Shown piece after piece: positions 51,501 through 62,506 of a DNA stretch of 64,000 bases; the stretch's first letter is position 1, and every line of letters begins with the position of its first letter. Position numbers and translations under genes: made by a program. The stretch comes from Eimeria necatrix (Eukaryota; Apicomplexa; Conoidasida; Eucoccidiorida; Eimeriidae): assembly GCF_000499385.1 (NCBI RefSeq), contig NW_013652802.1, forward strand, positions 1-64,000, written 5' to 3'. Below the pieces are notes generated by a model, which saw nothing but the letters and a program-made list of their open reading frames with translations, searched no databases and was not told the DNA's origin.

Positions 51501-54500
51501 CGTGTCAAGCTCTTCTCAGGTAAGCTAGCCAAGGAGCCCTCTGCTGTGTGGCTCGTGAGCTGCATGTATAGCAGACTCAGCACCATACTCCCCGCTAAGT
51601 CGGGAAATCTGTTCTTCTGCCCTCTTGCTGGCTGTGATGCGTGAGTGTTTCCGAATGAGACAACAGAAGCGTTCGCAGAATTTCCAGAGAGCCAATTGAT
51701 CAGACGATCCAACGCAGCACCGAACGCATCCTGCTGTTTCCCCTGCTGGTGGCGCATTTGCTGCTGCCACTCCTGAGGATGCTGATTGGTGGTGTTGCCC
51801 TGTGACATGTCCGGGCCGCACAACGCAAAGGAAGGCCAAGTAAGGCTCGATGCTCCAGCACTTCTCTGTGCTGCTGCAGCATGAGTAGGCGGCTGCAACA
51901 CAAATGGGGCGCCTATAAGGGCTGCGGCAGTAAAGGCCCTGGAGAGCTGGGAGACAGCCCCCACTGCTGGTGTTGCCAGTGCCCGCAGCACAACATCTTC
52001 GAAATGCAAGAGTAAGCGCTGCAGCTCTGTAACCTGCTGCTGAATGCGTCCTGATCGTTTCCGCCGTGGCCGCTGCAGCAGCAGCAATAGTGGAAGCAAG
52101 GATTGGGTCAAGTGAGCCAGACCAGCAAACGCCAGAGTTGAAGGGTCCGGCAGCGCTTGCCCCAGAAACTCCTCAAGCCTCTGCATAAAGTACAGGGCTT
52201 CATCTAGAGGCAAAACTCCGGCCTCTACAACGATTGGTAGCAAGCTCCCTAGGGCAAGCAGGGCGTTCCACTGCGAGCTTTGGGGCCCTGCACATGAAAG
52301 GGCTACCCTCTCTAAGACCTTGTAAAGCTCAAGCAATTGCGCGTAGAAATATGTCGGGTCTGGAGTCTGCAGGTGAGTGACCCGAGAGACTTCCGCTATT
52401 GCAACAGCCAGCGCTGCCGTCACACCAACATACTTGCCGTCTGCTGAAGAAGCTGGTGTTGCTGATTCGCAGCTCGATGACAGCTCTGTAAAGATACCCA
52501 ATGCAGCCATGAGAGCCCTTAAACAAGAGCCCAGAAGTACAGGGTCCCCCGAATGTAGCTGTGCATGGGCCGCCAAGAAGATGCATCGAGCAGCACAACG
52601 CAAATCGTTGCCAGCCTCTGTTCCAGTCCCGCAAAGGCACTGCTGAATTTCAGTGGCGCTTGGTTGAGCGCCAGTCTGACCGCGAAAACCCTGCAACAAA
52701 GTGGAAAATACCTCAGCTCCGTCCTCCCCCTCTGGAAACTCCGTCCACAGCTCGGATACATCTGCTGAGGTTGCGTGGACGGGTGCTAAAGCAAGGAGCA
52801 AACAGCTGGAGAGCCTGAGCACCAAAGAAAAGCAATTAGCGAGAGACCTTTGTGGTGAAAGAAAAACGGATTGCTGTGCACGCCGTCACATGATAACTAC
52901 GGCGGAGCACTCTGCTACCAGCGCTGCTGGCTTGAACGGATGCAACACAAGCCGCACCTCGAGAACTGACAAGGCTAGTTTGAGATGGCCATGACGCATG
53001 CACTTCGATAGCACACTGCTGTCCTTGTATACGGAATATCCGTACACACTACGGCCACAGCTGCCTTTAATATAATAACACGCTTCACTCTGCCCCGTGC
53101 AAAGCTGCCACAAAATTCAGGAACTAGCAGGAAGGCAACCTTCAGGCGCGATAGCAAGGACAGAAACGCGTTAACCGCCAAACAGGCGTCGTTCAGCGGT
53201 CTGTCCAGCACACGAAGATGGTTCAAACTTGCATGCAAGCTCACCAGGGTGGCGGCGGTGCAGCAGCAGAGGAGTTGAGCCGCTGGGAGAAAAAGCTGAA
53301 AATTGCGGGAATAAGAGCGGGCTGCTGGGCTGTGAGGGCACTAAGGAGGGAAGCAAGCACGGAAAATTCTGAGAGCCTCAGGCCGAACCCTGCACAATGA
53401 TTGGTGCAGAGCGGGCCCGCTGCAGGGGTGCCCTTAGGTTGCGTGACTCTAGAGTCCATAGCCTGCTGCTCTTCAACCGCTGCTCGTGGCAGCAGCAGCT
53501 CCAACTCCTGCAGCAAGTGATGCCCCAGCTGCAGCAGCTCCCCATCAGCCGCAAGAGCAGCGGGCAGCATCGCCGCGAACCTGGCGGCAAGGAAACAGCC
53601 GCATGCAAAGAAATCGGCAGGTTGGCATGTGCGCCGCCATCCTGTTAATGAAAAACGCTTTACGTGCTGCTCGACTGTATCGCCGTGGCTTTCAGGGTGA
53701 TTTCACCACGAAAACGCCCAAATGAAGTGTTACAATGGATTCTCGATAGACTTTAGGACGTCAAAAGAGGAAGCACACGAAGCGCGCTTAAAGGAAAGCG
53801 GGAGGACAAGACGAAGGAGAATGTAAAGTACAATGTGCAACCTTGGAAGAAAACTAGAGCCTCGTAGGACCACGCTAGAATATCCACAAAACATCAGCAC
53901 CCCAAACATATCAGGCTCCCCAGAGAAGCTAAATGAAAAGACGCCTACCTCTGGACGAAAAATTCGCAAACACGAGGAAGCAAACACAACAACAACGGTT
54001 CCGTCGTCATGAGGTGCCTTGCGATGTCCCTGATTTCGAAATGTGTGTAAGCCCTCAGCTCTTTCAGATCTGCACGAATGGGGGAATTCGTAGTCGACAA
54101 GAATTAAGTAGGCAAAATTTGTTTGGAGACTGGAGCAAAGCCAAGACACATACACTGCCCAGGACTCATTTTGTCTGCAGCTGTACCATAAACAGGATGC
54201 TGCAGTCATAGAATAAGTGCGGCCGTGTCAGCTGCATGCACCTCTTCCTTCACTTGTCTTGCAACCCGAGCCTCCTGAAGGTCTTGGACTGGAAAACAGT
54301 AGGAGCCGCAGGAGAGCACGCTCGCTGTGAGCATATCCTGAAGTGTCAGATGCATCAACAGAAGCACGTCGCGACAACAGGGTCCCCAGTTTGTGCTGCT
54401 GCTGCTGCCTTAGAAGTTCTCCCGGTGTCTGGTTCCCCACACCCCCCCGAGCAATGCGTTCTTTGCTCATTGCAGCAGCCAGGAGAGAAGCAGCGCCACG

Positions 54501-57500
54501 TATTTCCAGCTGACGCAGCGGCAGATGTAGCACGACCCCCCCTAAGCCTTCGCTACAGGCAAACCGCACTGACGCTCCTTCGCCCGCGGGCGTCCTAAGG
54601 ATTCCGCCTGAAGCTGCTTCGGCAGATGCAACGTAAAGAGGCCCCAATATGAGAGATGCCGCCTGTAATGCCACAGACCGCGCAAATGGAGAGCCTGCCT
54701 CGGCCACTTCTTCCAACAAGAGCAGCTGCTGCTGCAATTGGCTTTCAAGCTCTTGGGGCAGCCCACTTTCTGTCGGTTTGTGTTGCTGCAGTTGATGCAC
54801 CCGTTCATCCTCATGCTGCTGGTGCTGCTCTATCTGTTCAGCAAGGTCCTGGGAAAGGGCAAATAAAACCAGCACGAAGCCTTCAAGTGCTGCGCGGGGA
54901 GCTTGTAGAGTGTTAAATAGAAATTGGCACTTTCGCCGAAGGACTCGCATGATTTTCGGGGTTTCAAGGAAGCGCCGCATGCAAAGGCGACCTAAGGTGC
55001 ATAGAGTCACGCCGCACGCCCGGCCGAGCAGCCACTGCTGCTGCTGCTGAGACGCGCCCCGCTGCTGTAGCTGCGAAGGGCAAACTCCATAAGAGGCAAC
55101 CAGCTGTTCCATTGCAGGGAGAAATTGCAGCAACGCCCGCGGGCATACGGCTTCCAGCTGCTGCAGACAAAACGCCAGTAGCAGTTGCTGCAGCGGTGTG
55201 GCATCCTGAGGTAGGATAAAAGGCACGGAGACTGCAGCGTCTGTATCGTGCACTACAACTGCTTCTCCACCTGCTTTACCCGGGGACACCACCGGCTGCT
55301 GGTGCTCTCTGGTGTCTCCCTGGCTCTGCTCCGCTTCTGCTGCAGGCGCTGCAGCAGTGAGCTTCGAATACGGCAGTTCGTCGAAGGCCGCAAGACGCGA
55401 AAGGCTCCGCATCAAGAGAAACCACATTCCATTTGTTGACAGCAAACGGTGAGACGGGACTACTTCCATGCAGCTCGCCAACTCCCCCAGGGGATCAGTG
55501 CTACACCAGCAACACAAGCTACAGCAGCAGCAGCGGATGCACGGGACCACAGCTGCTGCATTATTTAGAGCCTGTCGGCTACTAAAGCAGCAAATTTTGT
55601 CATGCTTGCCTGAAGGCCCCAAAATGTTCGTGGATTTGCACAGCCACTGATCAGAACTCAGCGGTCGCTGTCCCTGCATCGTTCCTTTGTGGATCTTCTG
55701 CCCCTGTTGCTTCTGTACGGGCAGCAAGTCAAATAGTGCTCTGTAAACCGGAAGGACTGCCGTTTTGTGGAGACCGAGAGAGGCAAGCGCCTGTAGAGAC
55801 AGAGCAAACGTTTTGCTGAGGCTTTGCAGTAGCTGGCGCCGTTCGGCTGTTACAGACGGCAGCTCAGCCGCGCTGGGAGCTAACAGGGCTGAACCAGCAG
55901 CCGCCAGAGCCTCGGCAGCAAATTCTGCATGTCCATCAAAAAGGATGAATTCGTCTGGCAGTAGCGGGCTTGGTCGCGGCTGCTGCTCCCGAGGCCAATG
56001 TTTCCCCTGAATTTTCCATCGTAGCAGGGTCCGCACTATAGGGGATGTGGGCAGTCTCAACGCAGCAAAGTGCAGTGCAGGCAGAAGCTGCAGAGCAGCT
56101 GCAGGTGCTGCAGCCACTAGTGCCCCGATTGCGGCGAAAGCCTGCTGTCGGTCCGCCAAGGACTCTGCGAGAAAGCAGCAAGCGAGCACGTAGGTGTAGG
56201 GCCCTTGCTGCAGCAAAGCACTTGGTAAAGATAGTAGAAATGGTGTGCTGTGGATGTCTTCGCTGTAATCCCTGTCAAGCATCATGTGCAGCAGCAACTG
56301 CCGCTGGCCGGCTGTTGCTCCAGCTTGACTGCCAGCAGCAGCTTGAGCCACCTCAAGCTGCAGCTTGTTCTTCAGGTGCGGCCGAGTTGCTGCAGCAAAG
56401 ACTTCTGCGCCCAGCAGCTGCTCTGCTGCGCCCCTGTCGAGAACGCGAAAAGACCACAGCGCAAGTGAGAGAGGCATAGCAGCCGCTGCATCACTGGATA
56501 GCGGCACTGCGCCTGCTAGGCCAAAAAGCTCCGTCACATCGAATGACAGCCCACAGGCCCTACTGCAACTGCAGTGCTCTTCTTCACCCGCAGGCGTTCC
56601 TGTAGCAGCGACTGCATCTGCAGCAGCGGCTGCTGCTGCGCAAGACAGCAGCGCACGTAGCCGGGTGCAGGTCTGTTGCAGGGCGTCGGTCAGCTGTTGT
56701 CTGAGGAGAGCCCCTCCAGCTCCACCACCGAGTTGCTGCTGTGTAACCAGTGGCACCAGCAGCTGTACGAGTGGTGAGAAGCAGCAGATGCATCGTAAGG
56801 CCTCTGCAGTGCAGAGGCAAGACGCGCAGCATTCACTGGTCCTTCTAGCGATGCAGCTCTCGCTGCTATCGTCAGGTGCACGTACGAACTGCGGTTGCAG
56901 CTGCAACATACGGTGAGTGGCCTGCAGCAGCAAAGAGAGCTCTCCCGAGTTTGCTTCGTTTGCTGCGGTGCTCCACAGCAGCCAGCCAACCAACGCACAG
57001 GTGACTCGCCAGAGTCCCAATGAAAGGCAGGTTCTACTGTAGTTGCTGCTGTTGCTGTCACCGCTGCTGCCGCCCGAAGAAAACGCAGCAGCCGCAGAGA
57101 TCGGAGTCCTTAAGGGAGAGAAGAGGTTGAGGCAGCGCAGCAGCTGCCGCAGCAGGGCCGTCACGTTTTGCAGCTGCTCTCGAGCCGTGTAGAGACCGCA
57201 AACACACTCCCACAGCAGGCGATCTGCACGTGCCTGCTGCTGCTGCTGCAGCATCAACCACTCCCCGGTGCCACTGACCTTGGTCTCACTCTGGAATGCA
57301 GCAATCATTGTAGAAGACATCTCAGCGCTCCTCAAGGCAGCAGATACACAACAGGAAAACTCCTCAGTGTCTCTCACTCTCGTCAGTGCAGACAAGCTCA
57401 GGTGCAGCAGTCTGTCGCTCACCATGCTCTGGTTCTGTTGTCCGGGCTGGTGCTGCTGCTGCTGTGCATGCTGCTGTTTTGCAGCCTCCTGCATCTCTGC

Positions 57501-58553
57501 TTTCCCCACAACCTCTACACAGCGCAGAAGACGATTAACTGCAAGGGGAAGCAGGGAGCAAGTTGTGAGGCTGCTGCTGCTGCAGCTGAGGAGCAGCTGC
57601 AGGGATGTCAGTAAAGTTGGCTCGAGCAGAGTTGTGAACGTCATAAAAGGGACGCTTTGCAGCGTCCTGCCACTGTTGCTGCTGCTCTCATCGCCGTTGC
57701 CGCTACTTCTTTCTGCTGCTTCTTCCAGGACGCAAGACACAGCCTCCACAGCGGCGAGGCACACACGAGGACAGAAGTGGCTTATCCGGATGAGTGTATC
57801 ACGGAGAACGGCTGCTGCTTGCTGTAATCGCACCAGTAGTTGCTGCTGGTATTGCTGGTGCGATGCAGGCACCAGCTTATCTTGAAGCGCCAGCTTTAGG
57901 AATCGCTGCACAAGCAAAAGCTGCATTTGCGGTGGTAGCAGTTCCTCTCTGCTGGCTTTGTTTCTGTCTCCGTTGTTCCTGTTACTGATAGTAAGCGCCG
58001 TTCGGTTGGTCTCTGCAGCAGCAAGCCTCGCATGCAGTAAATCAATCAACTGCTGAGGTCCTATGGCCCCATCAGCAATAAGATCTGTGAGGCAGATAAG
58101 AGCCTCACTGCGGCAGGCACTCCGTAGCTGCTCCTCTGCCGCGGCAGCCGCTGCAGCAGCAGCGGGCTGAACAGCGGCTGCTGCTGCAGGTGGCTGGAGA
58201 AATGCCGCACAGGGTAATTGGTGCTCCCTATTGAAAGCGACAGCCATAGCGGCAGCATTCTCTCCCTCAGATTCAGCCACCGAGAGGGTCCCGTGCTCGA
58301 GAGCGAGCAGTAGCAGCTCTAGGGCGACCTGGCGCTCTTTGTGAAGATGGGTGAATTGCAGCAGCAGTGATTTGAGTTTGTGTAGACCACTGCACCGCAC
58401 ATGAGCACTGGGAGCCTCCAGGGTCTTCACCGCCTTCTTCGCCTGCAGTGCGAAGGGACCATGACGCGCTGCTGCAAGGAGAGCCGCAGTGCGGCACGAG
58501 AGGGAGCTGCTGCCCCAGGAGGCCCCTCCAGCGCCCTGAGTGCCGTGCGGCAT
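48569..58553 (-). CDS. giant helical-repeat (HEAT-like) protein, ~2980 residues
   Basis: Function not recognised. Three exons join in phase: 58553-54254 (start MPHGTQGAGG; donor CAA|GTGAAG), 53641-53245 (acceptor TTAACAG; WRRTCQPADFF...; donor CCCTG|GTGAGC) and 52814-48569 (acceptor GTGCTCAG). The phases 1 and 2 fit exactly, so the two long frames are one gene and not two neighbours. The protein is Leu/Ala/Gln-rich with continuous amphipathic helices (e.g. KSLLLQFTHLHKERQVALEL, LTDLIADGAIGPQQLIDLLH), as in alpha-solenoids. It has many short Gln, Ala, Ser and Leu homopolymer runs inserted in loops, a habit of Eimeria proteins. Focadhesin-type solenoids have similar size and helix pattern, but I see no diagnostic motif. 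No signal peptide at the chosen start. Confidence 0.75.
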
Positions 58554-59920
58554 TCTAATGTGGGGCAGTGGTACTGCGAGCTGCTGCTGCTCGTCCCCTT
58601 GCTCGCCAGAATGGCACGGGCAGGTTAGATAACCACTGTGCGCCCAGATACGGGTGCGTGGAACGGCACCTAAGTAGCATGACGCCGCAGGTTTTACAGC
58701 GCTACAGCATGACAAGTGCTACTGCTGCAGTGTACCACATAACCAGCCAGGAGAGGACCCGATGAGGCATGCTGCAGCCGGTCAACGGACGAGGATTCAG
58801 GGGAAGCTCACTACAGCTTTTACCGTACGCAGGGATTCGCACGTTCTGGTGGAAAGGCGGAAGCGCAGAAGAACAAATAAAAGCATGAATACTCGCAAAC
58901 AAGACTTGGACACCCTGGGACTATAACTGAAGAGCGGGGCCTCACGGCCGACACATGCTAACGTCTCTTCATTTGTGAACTTGGGGATGTTTTACAATGG
59001 CCAGCAGGGAGTTGATGAGAACAAACTGCTAAAATTGACTGATAATATAGCAATATTAAATACTGATTGAGTAAATAGTGCCACAAGGCACAGTAATATC
59101 CTTCGAAACACACAAGTTATCAAGGACATGCTGTGGGCCTCTGTCTTCAAGCGATTTGTAGCTGTATGCTTCTCTGCCAGATGTCCTGTGGCCTCTCTAA
59201 TGCAGTCTATCCTGTTCTTACAATCAAGCCTTCTAGAGATCCTATTTGAAAGGGATGGTCCTACTTGGAAGGGATGGTGCTAGGGGCTGCCTCTAACGTA
59301 CATGCTTAGTCAAACTGTCCAATGTGCGTGACTTTGCGTGTACCGACTGCGTGGCTGTATGCCCAGCTTGGGGAGCAACAGATAAGCTAAATGTGAATTC
59401 TGCTTGGCTGCACGGTACAGACATGGAAGACCACTGCGGAGGCTTTGAGTGCCCCGCCACAGTGCGAAAGCAACGTGGCGGAACAACGCTGCAACTGGGA
59501 GAATAAAATCCTCTGCCGCATATAAAGGTACAATATATGTGTCTGGAATGTTGGGACTGGTGTACTACCGCTTATTCCTTCCTTGAAAACGCGATGAATA
59601 AATGGTAAGGATAAGTGAGTGACAGAAATGGAAAAATTTCGATAAGGCCGCAACGAAAGGCAAAGACGCTCTTTGAGCCTCGTTGGACGGCTGGAGTAGC
59701 CTCTACTGAGACTCTCCTTGCTCCTAGATCCCTCTAAATCTGCATGGGCGTCCCTAATAGGACAACCCTGGCGCATGATCTACATGCTGGACGTATTGTA
59801 TCCCGCGAAGCAGATGCAGACAAATCTAACAAACTAAAGAGACAAAAGTCGCGTGGGAGGAGAGGCAGTAGGGTTGTTAGTATTTCCTCTCCCGTTGCCC
59901 CCGTCTCCTTCAATTGGCCC
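58554..59920. other. intergenic stretch, nothing assigned
   Basis: Upstream region of the helical-repeat gene and 3' region of the LEA-like gene. A short repeat of AAGGGATGGT occurs near 59249-59275. No supported coding piece. Confidence 0.5.
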
Positions 59921-62506
59921 CTACGCGTCTTGGGGGATAAGAGGGCGCTGGATGTCCGACCTCGAGCTCTCAGACAGCTGCTGCCTTTCAGCTGCGCGGC
60001 TTCTTTCTCTGTGGTGGGCCTCCCAGCGTCGGAGCACGAATGCGACGAAAAACAAAGCACAAAGAAGCACAACAGCTCCAATTCCCAAGAGCGTGAGGTT
60101 CGTGTTTGGGGCGCTGTTGAGCTCGGGCGTATCAGCTGCAGCCTCTGTGCCTTTATCCCGTTGTGAGGCATCCTCTACTTTATCATCCGTATCTCTTTGC
60201 CCGGTGATGGCGTTTCGCCACTTTCGCCATTCCCAGCCCGTGATTAAAGAGGGAGGGCGTGGACTGTCTTCCGCTTCGGTGACTTGCTGCGTTTTTGTGT
60301 TTCCAAAAAGAGACTCTAATAAACCATTACTGGGTGGTACTGTTGTAGTGGTAGTCGTTGTGTCTCCCCGTGAAAAAAACCAAGATAGACCGGAAGATTC
60401 AATCTTATTTTGAAGATCCTGAGGAGGCTCCTCTTTGTTCTGCATGCGCTTCATAAAAGAGCCCCACGAATATTGTGCGGATTTGCGATTGATTTCAGGG
60501 TTGGTGGAAGTAGTGGTAGTAGTCGTAGTTGTTGTTGTGGTCGTGGTGGTTGAGCGGAACTGCTCTGCAGGAGGGGTGCCAGCCACAACCTTACCTGAGC
60601 TGTCAAGACAGCCAGGGAGAGTTGTATCAAGCCACTTGGACTTGCAGGAAGCGTGGCAGGACCGTTTGTTGCTGTAGTCGTAGGAAGAGAGACCATGAGG
60701 CAGTTCGTCATGCGTTTCTGCAGCATCTGTCTCTTTGGGCGCCTCCCCGTTGCATTGTCGGATGCAATCTCTGAAAGGAGGAATGGGATCACAGTCCAGT
60801 GGCGGTCCCTCCTTGTACACTGCAGGAAGGAAGTCTTTAGCCTCAGTTTCGGGCTCCTCTGCTCCTTGGAGCTCAGCATTTTCTAGCTCAGCCTCAGCTT
60901 TCGGCAGAACGCTGCTGCCGAGCCACGCGGCACTGTCAGTTGGCCTCAGGTTAGCTTTAGCTTCTGAGGGAGGGAAAGTGGGAAAAGACGTATCTCTTCC
61001 TTCTTTCGTGCTATCCGTTGCGGCTGTCTCGGTGCTGGCCGCCTCTTTGAGGGCAGTCTCTGTCATTTTTTCCGCGGGAGCGCCGAAGCCCAGGAGCCTC
61101 TTAGTCGCGTCGAGGATAGAATTGTTGTTGCTTTTCTCCGTTGCGCAGTCACACGGAGCCTCTTGTGCTGTTTCAGCATCGGAAGAGCAATCACAGTTTC
61201 GCATTGGTGATGCTTCTTGTGTCTCCGTCTGGGGATTTTGCTCTTTGGAGTTTGCCCAAGGCAAGAGAGCGCCAAGCAAAGGTTTAGATGCGTTGGTGCT
61301 CAATATTTCGATCACTGCGTCGGCTTTATTGACTCCGCGCTGTGCACCGGAGGAGACCATGTCTGCTGTGCCTTGCAATGTTTCCGCCGCGGTCGAAGCA
61401 CTGCTAGCTGCTTCTTCGAGACGCTCAGCAGCATTCTTCGCTGCGCTCGAGGCGTTTTCTGCTGCCTCTTTGACTTTGTCTGACCCTGTATGCAGCATCC
61501 CGCTAATGGCATCTCCCCAGGAGGCCAGAGCAGTTTTGGCTGCCTCGGCAGCGCTCTGCACTGTCTTGACTGCCTCTCCAGCTCTATGGGATGTTTCACG
61601 AGCAACTTTAATAGCGGATTCCGCAGCTTCCTCTGACCGCGATTGCACTTCATGTCCTAAAACTTCGAGAGTGTGTTTAGCCTCTCGGGCTGCTGTGTTG
61701 GCTTTCTCTGCGGCGTCAACTGCTGCCCGACGCGCTTTTTCAGCCGCCACAGCGGCCTTTGCAGCAGTCCTGGAAGCAGATTGAAGCGTCTCGTTTGAGT
61801 TGCTTTGCACCTCCTCACGGACACGGTCGGCCCAGGCAAGAACGGCAGACTTGGCGTCTTGGGCAGCAGATGACAGATCCCTAGCTGCTTCACCGGCGGC
61901 AGACGTGGCCTTCCTCGCTGCCTCATACGCTGCATCTGCTGCAACTGGGGCATTTTGTTGCAGAAGCGCACCCAGGGCGTAAAGGCCCTTCTTGGCTTCC
62001 CGTGCTGCTCCTGATGCTGCCTCTGCTGCGTCGTGGGTGACCTGTCGCGCTGCCTCTGCAGCTTGATGTGAGGTTTCCCCATCCCACCAGCCCCACGCTG
62101 TTTTGCGTGCCTCCTGTACTCCGGAAGTAGCCTCCTCGATACCCTGGTGGGAGGCCTCCGCCGCTTGTCCTGCTACGTCGTTTGTCACGCCCGTGGCGGA
62201 GGTTGCGGCCTGCCGCAGTACACGAGCCACGCCTGTAGATGAAAAAAGATCGGAGCTCGCCTCAGTAGAGTTAAGGCTTTCTGGAGTGTCACGCGATGAA
62301 TGACCGCCGAAGAAGCCGCCGCCGAACAAAGCGGCAGCGGCGACATCCCCACCGGCCGAAGGTCTACTAGATGGAGGAGCTTCTTCCCGGCGAAGGAAGA
62401 AGTCTGTGAAAGAAAAAGAGTCGGCTTGCAGAGGGCAGCTTTGTAGAGCCAGCAAAATGCCGAATAGAACGGCAGCGCCGCCGCGCCAGTTGAGTCTGGC
62501 TGTCAT
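59921..62506 (-). CDS. type I membrane protein with LEA-like Ala-rich repeats
   Basis: Single exon, 861 residues, ATG at 62506. Signal peptide (AVLFGILLALQSCPLQADS), then a short Phe/Gly-rich part (ALFGGGFFGG). Residues ~95-420 form about five degenerate ~50-residue helical repeats rich in AAxxAxxA and ending in AK(x)nL...W/L, like group 3 LEA or apolipoprotein helices. Next come a CDCSS/CDCAT segment and a Cys cluster (LDCDPIPPFRDCIRQCNG, then SCHASCKSKW), two Thr homopolymers (nt ~60505-60550 and ~60340-60365) suited to O-glycosylation, one transmembrane span (LTLLGIGAVVLLCALFFVAFVL) and a ~36-residue basic cytosolic tail. Known coccidian LEA proteins are soluble oocyst proteins, so a surface or wall-facing membrane-anchored version would be different. 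No enzymatic motif is seen. It is the only intronless long gene here. Confidence 0.85.
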   Translation of the reverse strand: MTARLNWRGGAAVLFGILLALQSCPLQADSFSFTDFFLRREEAPPSSRPSAGGDVAAAALFGGGFFGGHSSRDTPESLNSTEASSDLFSSTGVARVLRQAATSATGVTNDVAGQAAEASHQGIEEATSGVQEARKTAWGWWDGETSHQAAEAARQVTHDAAEAASGAAREAKKGLYALGALLQQNAPVAADAAYEAARKATSAAGEAARDLSSAAQDAKSAVLAWADRVREEVQSNSNETLQSASRTAAKAAVAAEKARRAAVDAAEKANTAAREAKHTLEVLGHEVQSRSEEAAESAIKVARETSHRAGEAVKTVQSAAEAAKTALASWGDAISGMLHTGSDKVKEAAENASSAAKNAAERLEEAASSASTAAETLQGTADMVSSGAQRGVNKADAVIEILSTNASKPLLGALLPWANSKEQNPQTETQEASPMRNCDCSSDAETAQEAPCDCATEKSNNNSILDATKRLLGFGAPAEKMTETALKEAASTETAATDSTKEGRDTSFPTFPPSEAKANLRPTDSAAWLGSSVLPKAEAELENAELQGAEEPETEAKDFLPAVYKEGPPLDCDPIPPFRDCIRQCNGEAPKETDAAETHDELPHGLSSYDYSNKRSCHASCKSKWLDTTLPGCLDSSGKVVAGTPPAEQFRSTTTTTTTTTTTTTTSTNPEINRKSAQYSWGSFMKRMQNKEEPPQDLQNKIESSGLSWFFSRGDTTTTTTTVPPSNGLLESLFGNTKTQQVTEAEDSPRPPSLITGWEWRKWRNAITGQRDTDDKVEDASQRDKGTEAAADTPELNSAPNTNLTLLGIGAVVLLCALFFVAFVLRRWEAHHRERSRAAERQQLSESSRSDIQRPLIPQDA

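Noticed and set aside
54236..57885. Plus-strand frames rich in Cys/Ser/Gln opposite the helical-repeat gene
   Set aside because: Antisense of CTG/CAG-rich coding sequence with no independent splice or start support.
60735..61784. 349-codon plus frame rich in Ala/Ser/Leu opposite the LEA-like gene
   Set aside because: Antisense of GCT/GCA alanine codons; the minus frame has a signal peptide, repeats and a transmembrane span.
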